Below are positions 55,975 to 64,000 of a stretch of 64,000 nt of DNA, piece after piece. Below the pieces are notes generated by a model that saw only the letters and a program-made list of their open reading frames with translations, was not told the origin of the DNA and ran no database searches. This DNA comes from an uncultured bacterium. Lineage in GTDB: Bacteria; Bacteroidota; Ignavibacteria; Kapaibacteriales; UBA4661. The translations under genes and the position numbers were made by a program. The stretch is from the NCBI GenBank assembly GCA_937899715.1, contig CALCNX010000084.1, forward strand, positions 283,222 through 347,221, in the 5' to 3' direction. Each line of letters starts with the position of its first letter. Position 1 is the first letter of the stretch.

Positions 55975-56007
55975 GTGCCTTGCTCCGAAGCAAATTGAGC
56001 AAGGCAC
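55975..56007 (+). promoter_or_regulatory. Strong hairpin between tRNA-Leu and tig
   Basis: GTGCCTTGCTC (55975-55985) pairs perfectly with GAGCAAGGCAC (55997-56007), with an 11-nt loop, five bases after the tRNA. No T run follows, so it is not a standard terminator; it may guide tRNA processing or attenuate read-through into tig. Confidence 0.6.
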
Positions 56008-56063
56008 CCGTAGCATCGCTGCACGACAATTCATATCTGTTTTACGTCTCACACACTACCACT

Positions 56064-57377
56064 TTGGAAACGCAACTTCTTACCCTCGACGGCTGCAAGC
56101 GCGAAGTGAAAATCACACTCGCTGCCTCCGAACTCGAACCCCATTATGAAAAAGCCTACTGTGAAGCACAGCCCGAAATTCAGATGCAAGGCTTCCGAAA
56201 GGGTAAAGTACCACTTCATTTGATAAAGAAAAATTTTGGCAAATCGATTGAAGCTAATGCCGCCGAAGATATTGCGAACGAAGTATTTCAGGGAATTTTG
56301 CAGGAACAAGACTTACGCCCTGTGGGACAACCAACGCTTCGTGATATTCAGCGCAACTCTGATGGCAGCATTGTTTTTTCTATTGCTTACGAAGTTCTTC
56401 CTGAGTTTGAATTACAAAGCTACCGCAATATCGAAATCGAGAAGTTGGTATATCCCGTTACTGAAGAGGATATTGAGCGTGAACTTGAGCGTTTGACAAT
56501 GGAGCGGGCATCGCTTGATGATGCCGAACAAATTACAGATGAAATGCACTTTGTGACCGTACGCCTGAATCCCATTGATTCTGCAACCGGAATGACACTT
56601 ATTGGCGGAAAAGCTGAGGAGATTCGTGTATTCCTAAAGAATGAGCCCGCAGGCTCTGAACTCAAGTCATCATTGCTCAATCTTAAAGTAGGCGATACAT
56701 TCCGTTATGCAGCACCAAGCGCACAAGAAGGTCAGCCCTCCGTACCCATGCAAGCCTCGGTACAAGAAATCAAACGTGTCGTACCAGCAGAACTGACCAA
56801 TGCTTTTGTAGAAGAGCTTACAAGCGGACAAATTACTTCGACGGAAGAGTTGCGCCAAGACTTTGAGAAACAAATTACTTCCGTTCGTGAGCGATCTATC
56901 AACGAAGCAATGGACAATCAACTCGTCCAAAAAATCCTAGAAGCACATGATTTCGAGCCACCACAAACGCTCATTAGTCAAGTAGTCGCCTCCATGCTTC
57001 AAGAAGATGTAGAGCGCCTTCCGGACAAAAAGCTCCCGAAAAACTTTGATGTCCGGCGCTATGCGGAATCGCGCACACCGATTGCACGTAACACAGCGAA
57101 ATGGATGATTATTCGTGAGCGCATCATTGAAGCAGAAAATCTTGAAATTACCGATGATGACATCAACAAGCACGTAGAAGAACTCGCCGCCAGCCTTAAT
57201 ATGGGCGAGGCAAACTTTGAGTACCTGCGCTCTGCAATCGCAGGCGACGAGAATTTGCAATCACGGCTCATGCACGAAAAAGTAATGGAGACACTCCGTG
57301 GCTATTCGGTTATCACCGAAAAAGAATTTGACCCCAATGCTCCTGAGAATGCTCAACTTGCCGATGAAATAGCCTAA
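56064..57377 (+). CDS. tig: Trigger factor
   Basis: 437 residues from a TTG at 56064, placed because the family starts about here (ETQLLTLDGCKREVKITL) and further upstream codons run into the hairpin. The ribosome-docking GFRKGKVP signature is present. The PPIase-like domain is weakly conserved (about 155-240), and the C-terminal chaperone arms (SLNMGEANFEYLRSAIAG, YSVITEKEFDP) complete it. It is a ribosome-bound chaperone for nascent chains. Classic order tig-clpP-clpX. Confidence 0.9.
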   Translation: METQLLTLDGCKREVKITLAASELEPHYEKAYCEAQPEIQMQGFRKGKVPLHLIKKNFGKSIEANAAEDIANEVFQGILQEQDLRPVGQPTLRDIQRNSDGSIVFSIAYEVLPEFELQSYRNIEIEKLVYPVTEEDIERELERLTMERASLDDAEQITDEMHFVTVRLNPIDSATGMTLIGGKAEEIRVFLKNEPAGSELKSSLLNLKVGDTFRYAAPSAQEGQPSVPMQASVQEIKRVVPAELTNAFVEELTSGQITSTEELRQDFEKQITSVRERSINEAMDNQLVQKILEAHDFEPPQTLISQVVASMLQEDVERLPDKKLPKNFDVRRYAESRTPIARNTAKWMIIRERIIEAENLEITDDDINKHVEELAASLNMGEANFEYLRSAIAGDENLQSRLMHEKVMETLRGYSVITEKEFDPNAPENAQLADEIA

Positions 57378-57453
57378 AATGGGCGAAACAAAAGATTTTG
57401 AATTTTACAAAGCAATAAAATATCTTGCTCTGCGACAATAAAAGAAAAAGTCT

Positions 57454-57485
57454 CTTGTGTGTTGCGACACAGATTTGTATGTTCG
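57454..57485 (+). promoter_or_regulatory. Possible promoter for clpP
   Basis: CTTG (57454-57457), a 20-bp spacer, then TATGTTCG (57478-57485): one mismatch in each element of TTTG-N20-TAnnTTTG. It is 43 bp before the start codon. Confidence 0.4.
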
Positions 57486-57528
57486 TAATACACTCTAGTA
57501 CATTTTCTCATATTTCAAGGAAACGACC

Positions 57529-58191
57529 ATGATTTCGAGTATGTATGACCAATCGCACAACAGCCCGTTACAAAATCAACTTGTACCGATAGTTGTCGAG
57601 CAAACCAGTCGCGGTGAGCGCTCCTACGATATTTTTTCGCGTTTGATGAAGGACAGAATCATTCTGCTGAACACGCCGATTGATGACACGATTTCCGGTT
57701 TAATTGTGGCTCAATTGCTCTTTTTAGCGAGCGAAGACCCTTCTAAAGACATCAGCCTTTACATCAATTCTCCGGGTGGTAGTGTTACTGCTGGCTTGGC
57801 GATTTATGACACAATGCAGTTTATTCGCCCCGACGTTTCCACAATTTGCGTTGGTATGGCGGCATCAATGGCACAGGTTCTCTTGTGCGCAGGGGCAAAG
57901 GGCAAGCGGTATGCGCTTCCACACTCACGCATTATGATGCACCAACCAAGTGGTGGCTCGCAGGGAACTCTCTCCGATATCGAAATCTATACAAAAGAAA
58001 TGGTACGGATGCGCGATCAACTCTATGCTATTATCGGACTTCATGCCGGTAAAACCATGGAGCAAATCAAAGCAGATGCAGACCGCGATAAATGGATGAG
58101 TTCACAAGAAGCACTTGATTACGGTATGATTGATAAAGTTATGGAACGCAGCGCTGATACGCCCAGCACTTCCGTTGCAGCTGCTGTGTAG
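57529..58191 (+). CDS. clpP: ATP-dependent Clp protease proteolytic subunit
   Basis: 220 residues. It forms the tetradecameric serine-protease chamber. The catalytic triad is S113 (VGMAASMAQ), H138 (IMMHQPSGG) and D187 (DRDKWMS). The N-terminal LVPIVVEQTSRGERSYDIFSRL is the processing/handle segment. AAGGAA about 9 nt upstream supports the start. A terminator separates it from clpX, so the two are probably transcribed apart. Confidence 0.97.
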   Translation: MISSMYDQSHNSPLQNQLVPIVVEQTSRGERSYDIFSRLMKDRIILLNTPIDDTISGLIVAQLLFLASEDPSKDISLYINSPGGSVTAGLAIYDTMQFIRPDVSTICVGMAASMAQVLLCAGAKGKRYALPHSRIMMHQPSGGSQGTLSDIEIYTKEMVRMRDQLYAIIGLHAGKTMEQIKADADRDKWMSSQEALDYGMIDKVMERSADTPSTSVAAAV

Positions 58192-58261
58192 CATAAACCA
58201 CACAGCACAAAGATTACAGATTAAGCAGTTATTTCCAGTATTGCGCTGAAAGAAATAAAGT

Positions 58262-58305
58262 AACCCGCGAAGCTCAATAGAAGCGGCTTCGCGGGTTTTG
58301 TTCTT
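58262..58305 (+). terminator. Rho-independent terminator after clpP
   Basis: AACCCGCGAAGC (58262-58273) pairs perfectly with GCTTCGCGGGTT (58286-58297), followed by TTGTTCTT. Confidence 0.92.
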
Positions 58306-58351
58306 CTTTAAGCCTCTCTCTTTGACGTTTTCTGTTTTTCAACATTTTCAA

Positions 58352-58391
58352 TGTTTCCCGTGAAACGTTTTTGTGGAAAACGTGTGGAAAC
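58352..58391. promoter_or_regulatory. Degenerate parS-like palindrome plus two DnaA-box-like 9-mers upstream of clpX
   Basis: TGTTTCCCGTGAAACG (58352-58367) differs from the parS consensus at two positions. TGTGGAAAA (58372-58380) and TGTGGAAAC (58383-58391) follow directly. They sit in the clpX leader, so they may be chance or regulatory. Confidence 0.35.
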
Positions 58392-58423
58392 ACAGACAAC
58401 ATCCTCTATTAAATTCCCTTACT

Positions 58424-59707
58424 ATGGCGAAGAACCACTACCTTCAACACGAAGAAATTCATTGCTCATTTTGCGGGCGGGCATCCGCAGAAGTTACCAG
58501 CATGATTGCCGGTGCAGGTGTATATATTTGCGATATTTGTATTCAGAATTCAGTCGAGATTCTGCGGAAAAATGCAAATCCTTATACCCAAAAGCAGCGT
58601 GCTACATTTCAGGACTTCAAACTTCTGAAACCTTCCGAACTCAAGCGAGCACTCGACCAGTATGTAGTTGGGCAGGACGAAGCAAAAGAAGCAATGTCCG
58701 TAGCGGTCTATAATCACTACAAGAGAATTCAATCTGAATCACTTGTCGGGCATTTGGAAGAAGTTGAAATTGAGAAAAGTAATATCCTTATGCTTGGACC
58801 AACAGGCACAGGCAAAACACTCTTAGCCCAAACATTAGCGCGAATACTAGACGTACCGATTACGATTGCCGATGCCACGACGCTTACGGAAGCCGGCTAT
58901 GTGGGCGACGACGTAGAAAGTGTGCTTTCTCACTTACTCCAAAATTCAGATTTTGACGCAGAGAAGGCAGAGCGAGGTATTGTCTATATTGATGAAATTG
59001 ATAAAATCTGCCGTAAGAGTGATTCGCCCAATATTACGCGGGATGTTTCCGGTGAAGGCGTACAGCAAGGTTTGTTGAAAATGCTGGAAGGCACCGTTGC
59101 AGGTGTACCGCCTCGTGGGGGGCGAAAACACCCAGAGCAACCGCTTGTGAACATTAACACCAAAAATATTCTCTTTATTTGTGGCGGTGCTTTCGACGGG
59201 CTGGAGCGTATTATCGCGCGAAGAATGCGTACCTCTACTCTTGGCTTTGCAGCGGAGCAGGGTGAACACGTCGAAGCAAATGTGGCGCTCTTTCCACACG
59301 TTGAGCCAGAAGACCTACTCAGTTATGGCTTCATTCCTGAATTTATAGGGCGCTTGCCTATTATTACCGCATTGCAGCCACTTTCTAATGAGGCGATGCT
59401 TGATATTCTCCTTTCACCCAAAAATGCTCTGGTAAAACAGTATCAAAAGCTGTTTCTTATGGAAGGTATTGAACTTGAATTCCGTGCCGATGCGCTCCAA
59501 GTTGTTGTTGACAACGCACAAAAGCGGAAGTCCGGTGCTCGCGGTTTGCGTAGCATCATGGAAGAAGCAATGCTGCCAGTCATGTATAAAATTCCGGATA
59601 TGAAACACGTACGAAAGTGCATCATCACTCGCGGTGTTATTGAACATAAGACAGAACCGGAGTATCTATTAACGCTTGATGAGCCTATTCGCAAAGTAGC
59701 ATCATAA
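58424..59707 (+). CDS. clpX: ATP-dependent Clp protease ATPase subunit
   Basis: 427 residues from the ATG at 58424; a 17-codon upstream extension overlaps the DnaA-box-like sites and lacks conservation. The N-terminal zinc finger (CSFCGR ... CDICI) binds adaptors and substrates. The AAA+ core has Walker A GPTGTGKT, the pore loop GYVG, Walker B IVYIDEIDKI and sensor-2 GARGLRS. The LGF loop that docks on ClpP is in STLGFAAEQG. It unfolds tagged proteins and feeds ClpP. Confidence 0.97.
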   Translation: MAKNHYLQHEEIHCSFCGRASAEVTSMIAGAGVYICDICIQNSVEILRKNANPYTQKQRATFQDFKLLKPSELKRALDQYVVGQDEAKEAMSVAVYNHYKRIQSESLVGHLEEVEIEKSNILMLGPTGTGKTLLAQTLARILDVPITIADATTLTEAGYVGDDVESVLSHLLQNSDFDAEKAERGIVYIDEIDKICRKSDSPNITRDVSGEGVQQGLLKMLEGTVAGVPPRGGRKHPEQPLVNINTKNILFICGGAFDGLERIIARRMRTSTLGFAAEQGEHVEANVALFPHVEPEDLLSYGFIPEFIGRLPIITALQPLSNEAMLDILLSPKNALVKQYQKLFLMEGIELEFRADALQVVVDNAQKRKSGARGLRSIMEEAMLPVMYKIPDMKHVRKCIITRGVIEHKTEPEYLLTLDEPIRKVAS

Positions 59708-59724
59708 GCATTTCAGCATTTTCT

Positions 59725-59757
59725 AAAAACCTTTCAAGAATTCTTGAAAGGTTTTTT
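59725..59757 (+). terminator. Rho-independent terminator after clpX
   Basis: AAAAACCTTTCAAG (59725-59738) pairs perfectly with CTTGAAAGGTTTTT (59743-59756), with a 4-nt loop. Confidence 0.9.
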
Positions 59758-59786
59758 GTATCTATCAAGACGAGTCTATAAATTGT

Positions 59787-60854
59787 ATGCAATCTCAAGC
59801 ACCATCTACCCTTGTTCTCAGCGCTCCAAGCGGGCGTTGGAAAGCGAAGGACGAAACCGTATCTCAAGCCGCTACTATGAATGGTGTAGAAGCGTGGGTC
59901 TATGCAGTTGGCGGAGATTATCTTGGCTATAAACAAGCAACACCGCAAGACATAGCTCGGTACAATATTGTTATTGCCAATACTAACCTCTCGTTTCTAC
60001 CTGATTTTATACGCCTTGCGGAATCGCGCCCGCAGCATACTCGCTGGGTGATGCTTATTGAGGGTGGGGCAAACGACTACATTTTACTGAATCCTAATGT
60101 TCAGCGTGCGATTGCGGTTTCAGATATAGTTAATTGCATCAATCGTTATTCGCTGCCGCTGTTTCAAGAGTTGGCAAGGCTGGCAGGCTCGTCTGCTCAG
60201 GTGGAATATATAGGAATTCCTTATCCTGTGGGCGGAATACGCAAGCATCGGATACCAATAGAAACGCGCCTGAAATCACAGCGTAAGAATCTTATGCTTT
60301 GCCCCTTTTTGCTGACCAGAAGCAATGACTACACAGTTGCTCATGCCTTGAAGCAAGGACATTCCAATGTTTCATACTATGGCTACGAACGACGATTATC
60401 CCGAAAATGGGGTAATTGGCGCTCGTTTTGGGAGAACCGTTCTCTGAATCCTCTTGCGAGAGTCGAAAAGGCAGCAAAGCTCTATGCTGACCCAGATCTG
60501 GAAATTCGGATGGCATCAGACCTAGACAGCTTTTTTTCACAAAATGCCGATGCGTTTTTCTGGCTTAATCTTGACCCACGATTTACGTGGGCACGCTATG
60601 TCCTTGATGCAGCGGCGCTTGGCATACCAATTATCACGACAGCTTCCACCGGACACGGCGAAATACTTTTCCCTCAGACGACACTTGCCAATGAATACCA
60701 ACTTGGAGACGCAATCGAACTGGGACGGCGTTTACTTGATGATACCACATTCTATCGCTCTGTGGCAGAATATGCGGAAGAGCGCATTGAGGCATTTTCA
60801 TCTGAACAATGTGTAATCCGCTTATTATCTGCTCTCTACGGCACCACGTTGTAA
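59787..60854 (+). CDS. Putative glycosyltransferase-like protein (GT-B-type C-terminal half)
   Basis: 355 residues, cytoplasmic, no membrane segment. The first half has Rossmann-like strands (YNIVIANTNLSFLPDFIRLA, RWVMLIEGGANDYI). The second half looks like the nucleotide-sugar-binding domain of GT-B enzymes: FFWLNLDPRFTWARYVLDAAALGIPIITTASTGHGE, then LGRRLLDDTTFYRSVAEYAEERIEAFS. The usual EX7E glutamates are not clearly present. It precedes the ABC exporter by 70 bp and the GT9 gene is nearby, so surface-glycan synthesis is the likely setting. Family not certain. Confidence 0.6.
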   Translation: MQSQAPSTLVLSAPSGRWKAKDETVSQAATMNGVEAWVYAVGGDYLGYKQATPQDIARYNIVIANTNLSFLPDFIRLAESRPQHTRWVMLIEGGANDYILLNPNVQRAIAVSDIVNCINRYSLPLFQELARLAGSSAQVEYIGIPYPVGGIRKHRIPIETRLKSQRKNLMLCPFLLTRSNDYTVAHALKQGHSNVSYYGYERRLSRKWGNWRSFWENRSLNPLARVEKAAKLYADPDLEIRMASDLDSFFSQNADAFFWLNLDPRFTWARYVLDAAALGIPIITTASTGHGEILFPQTTLANEYQLGDAIELGRRLLDDTTFYRSVAEYAEERIEAFSSEQCVIRLLSALYGTTL

Positions 60855-60924
60855 ATTCCTCTGGTTTGATATTTTGAATTGCCTCCGAACAGTTTCTATC
60901 ACGCTTGCTCAATAATAAATAAAA

Positions 60925-62742
60925 GTGAAGACATTTTTTCGCCTCCTCCATTTTGTTCAGCCTTATCGGTGGCTTGTTATTGGGTCACTTTTTTTTGGAG
61001 CAGTTTTTTCTGCCCTTTCTGCGTTATCTATTGCTATTGTGCAGCCTATTTTTCAACTGCTGTTTGATAATGTTTCATTACCAGTGAGTCCCTCGGATTC
61101 GGGTGTTTTATCTCGTGTCAAAGATAGTTTTTATTCCTCGATTATACATTTTATCGGCACTGGCGAAACAAAATCTTCTGCTTTGATTCGACTCGGAGTT
61201 TTAATTATTCTCATTTTTATTCTCAAAAACATCTCGAAATATTGCTGCAATATCCTTACAACATTGCTTAATGAAAATCTGATTCGCTCTATTCGTGAGC
61301 GCTTGTTTACTAGGATGTTGCACTTTTCAATGGATTTTTTTACATCGCAAAAAGGCGGACACCTTGTTTCAATTATCACCAATGATGTAGCAGCCGTACA
61401 AGGGAGCGTAACGGCTGCTACGCTGGCACTTGCCCGTGAGCCTCTGCAAATAGCGCTTTTCTTGCTCATGCTTTTATCGTTATCTCCTTTCCTGACCCTT
61501 GTTGCTTTCGGAACGAGCATTTGTGCTTTATTGCTCATTCGTATTGCCACCAAAACGCTCCGCCGCTATGCAGAACGGATGCAAACGGTCATGTCAAATT
61601 ACACATCTGTTTTACAAGAAACACTTGGAGGCATTAGAATTATTAAGGCGTTCAGTATGGAAGAACGTGCCATTAATCTTTTTACGATGCAAACACGAGG
61701 GTATGTGCGAGCAGCATCCAAGTACCAACGAGTGTACGATATTGTTCCGGCAACGAGCGAAATATTTGCTATCATTGCTTTATCCGTTGTCCTGTATGTA
61801 GGCGGTCAGCAGGTCTTTTCAGGAGAAATTCGGAGCCACGAACTCATTACATTTCTCTTTGCACTCTTTAGCATTATGTCGCCCATTACAAATGTTGTCA
61901 GCCTTCCCGCTCAAGTCCAACGCGGTTTGGTGGCAGCAGAAACAGTATTTGGAATCCTTGACCGTGAGCCTACGGTAGAAGACGGAACACAAAATGCACC
62001 GAACTTTGAACAAGAAATTCGCGTTGACAATGTTCACTTTGCTTACCAAAAGGGAAGAACAGTCCTTAGCGATATATCTTTTAGCATTGTCAAAGGACGA
62101 AAAATTGCACTGGTAGGCGGAAGTGGAAGTGGAAAATCGACAATGTGCGACCTTCTTATCAGGCTTTACGATCCTTCAGAAGGACATATTCTCCTTGATG
62201 GGACGGATATTCGACAATTTACATTTGCGTCGTATCGTCGTTTCTTTGGAGTTGTCTCACAAGAATCGCTACTCTTCAACGACACTATCGCCAATAATAT
62301 CCGATTTGGCTCAGTGGGAGTAATTACAGACAGTCAAGTACACGAAGCAGCTCGTATCGCTAATGCCGCTGAGTTCATTGAAAAGCTACCTGATGGCTAT
62401 AACACATACATTGGTGACAGGGGTATATTACTTTCTGGCGGACAAAAGCAGAGACTTGCCATCGCAAGAGCATTAGTCGGGAATCCGGCTATTCTTGTTT
62501 TTGACGAAGCTACTTCAGCACTTGACTCAGAATCGGAACGATTCGTGCAAGAGGCAATAAACAACGTCTTGGAAGACCGAACGGCTATTATTATTGCGCA
62601 CCGACTTTCTACTATTGTCAGTGCAGATGAAATCTTAGTCTTCCACGAAGGCCGTATTATTGAACGAGGAAATCACACGGAACTTCTTGCTAAAAAAGGT
62701 ATGTATTCTCGCCTCTATGATATTCAGTTTGGGACTCCGTAA
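60925..62742 (+). CDS. MsbA-type ABC exporter (fused permease-ATPase)
   Basis: 605 residues from a GTG start; no other start fits as well. Six membrane helices (about 15-320) with ICL motifs precede an ATPase domain: Walker A GGSGSGKST, Q-loop VVSQESLLF, signature LSGGQKQRLAIARAL, Walker B ILVFDEATSALDS and H-loop IIAHRLSTI. It acts as a homodimer. The similarity is to lipid A/lipid flippases (MsbA) and glycolipid exporters; the substrate is inferred from its glycosyltransferase neighbours, not seen. It converges with the GT9 gene. Confidence 0.93.
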   Translation: MKTFFRLLHFVQPYRWLVIGSLFFGAVFSALSALSIAIVQPIFQLLFDNVSLPVSPSDSGVLSRVKDSFYSSIIHFIGTGETKSSALIRLGVLIILIFILKNISKYCCNILTTLLNENLIRSIRERLFTRMLHFSMDFFTSQKGGHLVSIITNDVAAVQGSVTAATLALAREPLQIALFLLMLLSLSPFLTLVAFGTSICALLLIRIATKTLRRYAERMQTVMSNYTSVLQETLGGIRIIKAFSMEERAINLFTMQTRGYVRAASKYQRVYDIVPATSEIFAIIALSVVLYVGGQQVFSGEIRSHELITFLFALFSIMSPITNVVSLPAQVQRGLVAAETVFGILDREPTVEDGTQNAPNFEQEIRVDNVHFAYQKGRTVLSDISFSIVKGRKIALVGGSGSGKSTMCDLLIRLYDPSEGHILLDGTDIRQFTFASYRRFFGVVSQESLLFNDTIANNIRFGSVGVITDSQVHEAARIANAAEFIEKLPDGYNTYIGDRGILLSGGQKQRLAIARALVGNPAILVFDEATSALDSESERFVQEAINNVLEDRTAIIIAHRLSTIVSADEILVFHEGRIIERGNHTELLAKKGMYSRLYDIQFGTP

Positions 62743-62758
62743 AACACCTTAATAGCCT

Positions 62759-63853
62759 TCAATCCGCCAACATACTCAATTCGCTTGACGATTCACAGAG
62801 CCGGACAAACGCAGCGATTACCTTCTCCGATTCAATATCTCGGACGTGCTCTCCTTCATCGGCGCACACAATCTCATTTCTCACACCCACAGGTACAAAA
62901 AGTTTATCCTTCAAGGAGTCTGCTTTATACAAACCGACCAGAGGTGTGTGGGCAGCAACAGCGAAATGAGCGAGAGAGGTATCCGGCGTTATCAGCCACG
63001 AAACTTCTTGTACTAAAGCACAAACATCGTGTATATCATTAAGAATTGGGACTTGATGTACAGAGGGCAATTCAGCACCAATTTTTTTCACAAGCGTATT
63101 ATCATTAGGTGCCGCAATAACCATAATAGATATGTCAGGATATAATAATTGAATCTCCTTGGCAATTGAGACCGCAAGCTCCGAAGATAAACTTCTGTCA
63201 GAACTACCAGCCGAACAATTAATCAAGAGCACGGAACGTCCATTTGCGATATTTTGGACAAAGTTATACTGACGCTTTTTCGCTGCTGGACAGATTCGGA
63301 GAGTAAGCGGACTTGGCTTGTTATCCCATCCAAAGGCAAAAGCAAGGACATTGGTGTGTAGTTCAGCAATTGATTTTGCAGATGCTCTTGGAGATTGGAC
63401 ATCGTATAACGGTTCATAAAACTTGATTCTACTTTCATGTGCTACTGTAATTCGTACCGTCTCCGAGCCGCATAACCATTGAGCCAGCAAGCCATCCCAT
63501 GTTTTATTAAACACCAAGCACAGCACTACATCATATTGCTCTCTCTTTATTTGTTTTCTCAAGTGCCACAATACACCTATATTTTTACGAAAAATATATA
63601 CTTTGCTAATACGATTGTCGCAACGAAGGATGGGTGCATTGGCGGGCGAAGCAAGAACATGAATAATTGCCTGCGGAATATTGGCTTGCATAAGATCGAA
63701 AATCGGTGTTGTAAGCACCATATCCCCAATACGGTCATATCGAAAAACAAGAACCTTCCGTATTATGTCACTTGAAAGGGGTACAGCCCGAGTACGGTTG
63801 CCAAAGAATAATCGCAATAAACAATATACTATTGAACGAGCAAAGGTTTCCAT
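62759..63853 (-). CDS. Glycosyltransferase family 9 (heptosyltransferase-type)
   Basis: 364 residues. GT-B fold: the first half begins with VFRYDRIGDMVLTTPIFDLM, the second has SVLLINCSAGSSDRSL and the donor-site WLITPDTSLAHFAVAAHTPLVGLY (DTSxxH motif). The family transfers heptose or related sugars to lipopolysaccharide core in the cytoplasm; the exact sugar is unknown. Transcription starts leftward, with the parS palindrome only 27 bp upstream of the start codon. Confidence 0.92.
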   Translation of the reverse strand: METFARSIVYCLLRLFFGNRTRAVPLSSDIIRKVLVFRYDRIGDMVLTTPIFDLMQANIPQAIIHVLASPANAPILRCDNRISKVYIFRKNIGVLWHLRKQIKREQYDVVLCLVFNKTWDGLLAQWLCGSETVRITVAHESRIKFYEPLYDVQSPRASAKSIAELHTNVLAFAFGWDNKPSPLTLRICPAAKKRQYNFVQNIANGRSVLLINCSAGSSDRSLSSELAVSIAKEIQLLYPDISIMVIAAPNDNTLVKKIGAELPSVHQVPILNDIHDVCALVQEVSWLITPDTSLAHFAVAAHTPLVGLYKADSLKDKLFVPVGVRNEIVCADEGEHVRDIESEKVIAAFVRLCESSSELSMLAD

Positions 63854-63879
63854 ACTTCGTTTCGCTTTGTGATATGAAT

Positions 63880-63895
63880 TGTTCCACGTGAAACA
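63880..63895. other. parS centromere-like site
   Basis: TGTTCCACGTGAAACA is an exact match to the 16-bp parS consensus TGTTNCACGTGAAACA bound by ParB/Spo0J. Such sites are clustered near the replication origin in most bacteria. The rest of the right edge (63896-64000) shows no gene. Confidence 0.85.
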
Positions 63896-64000
63896 TTGAT
63901 TCTATTATTAACCAATGAGGCACATTCGGTAGTGTTAAAAACGAGTTGATGCAATTTCTTGATTATAGAAAAAAGCGAACCATTTGAAGTGCAAATTGAG

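Overview
The window looks like chromosome from a Gram-negative member of the FCB group (Bacteroidota/Chlorobiota/Ignavibacteriota side, possibly a Kapabacteria-like lineage). The reasons are outer-membrane TonB-dependent proteins, Bat (aerotolerance) proteins, a Reg_prop/Y_Y_Y sensor, a fused E1 alpha-beta 2-oxoacid dehydrogenase of the kind common in Bacteroidota, a YfhO-family protein, sparse Shine-Dalgarno sites, and promoters of the Bacteroidota type (TTTG, about 20 bp, TAnnTTTG). The placement is inferred from gene content; there is no rRNA in the window. No phage, insertion sequence, CRISPR array or integrase was seen, so this is mostly core chromosome with a few lineage-specific envelope genes.

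Layout. 1-5.4 kb (+): a truncated WD40/ASH/tandem-OmpA protein and a BatA-type von Willebrand protein. 5.4-15.4 kb (-): an eight-gene block running PAP2 phosphatase, membrane-anchored GH2-like protein with a lost nucleophile, plug-less outer-membrane barrel, SPOR protein, TonB protein, HAD hydrolase, peptide deformylase and YgjP metallopeptidase. 15.5-20.8 kb: histidine kinase, a frameshifted lipoprotein, RNase Z, a YbdK-like ligase and a peroxiredoxin. 20.8-26.0 kb: a palindromic repeat, a J-domain-like coiled-coil protein, an S41 peptidase and DnaB helicase. 26.0-31.3 kb: five DnaA-box-like 9-mers, then prfA, a large periplasmic-propeller adenylate cyclase and a second palindromic repeat.

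31.3-41.1 kb (+): TonB-dependent receptor, GMC oxidoreductase, D-aminoacyl-tRNA deacylase, aldo/keto reductase, a lone NuoF, small membrane proteins and a YceI protein. 41.3-49.1 kb: ffh, rpsP, an orphan LuxR-type regulator, fused E1 alpha-beta, Uma2, a second E1 alpha and rplS. 49.3-55.7 kb: batB, batC, batD and a YfhO-family protein. 55.9-59.7 kb: tRNA-Leu(UAG), tig, clpP and clpX, a protein folding and degradation block. 59.8-63.9 kb: a glycosyltransferase-like protein, an MsbA-type ABC exporter and a heptosyltransferase-type GT9 protein, pointing to cell-surface polysaccharide or lipid work. An exact parS centromere palindrome at 63880-63895 suggests the right end lies in the origin-proximal domain.

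The most interesting leads are: (i) the gene block 7.7-14.7 kb pairing a probably inactive membrane GH2 protein with a barrel, a SPOR protein and a TonB protein; (ii) the DnaA-box-like cluster between dnaB and prfA plus the parS palindrome; (iii) the one-piece propeller-Y_Y_Y-adenylate cyclase receptor; and (iv) two different dyad-symmetric intergenic elements.
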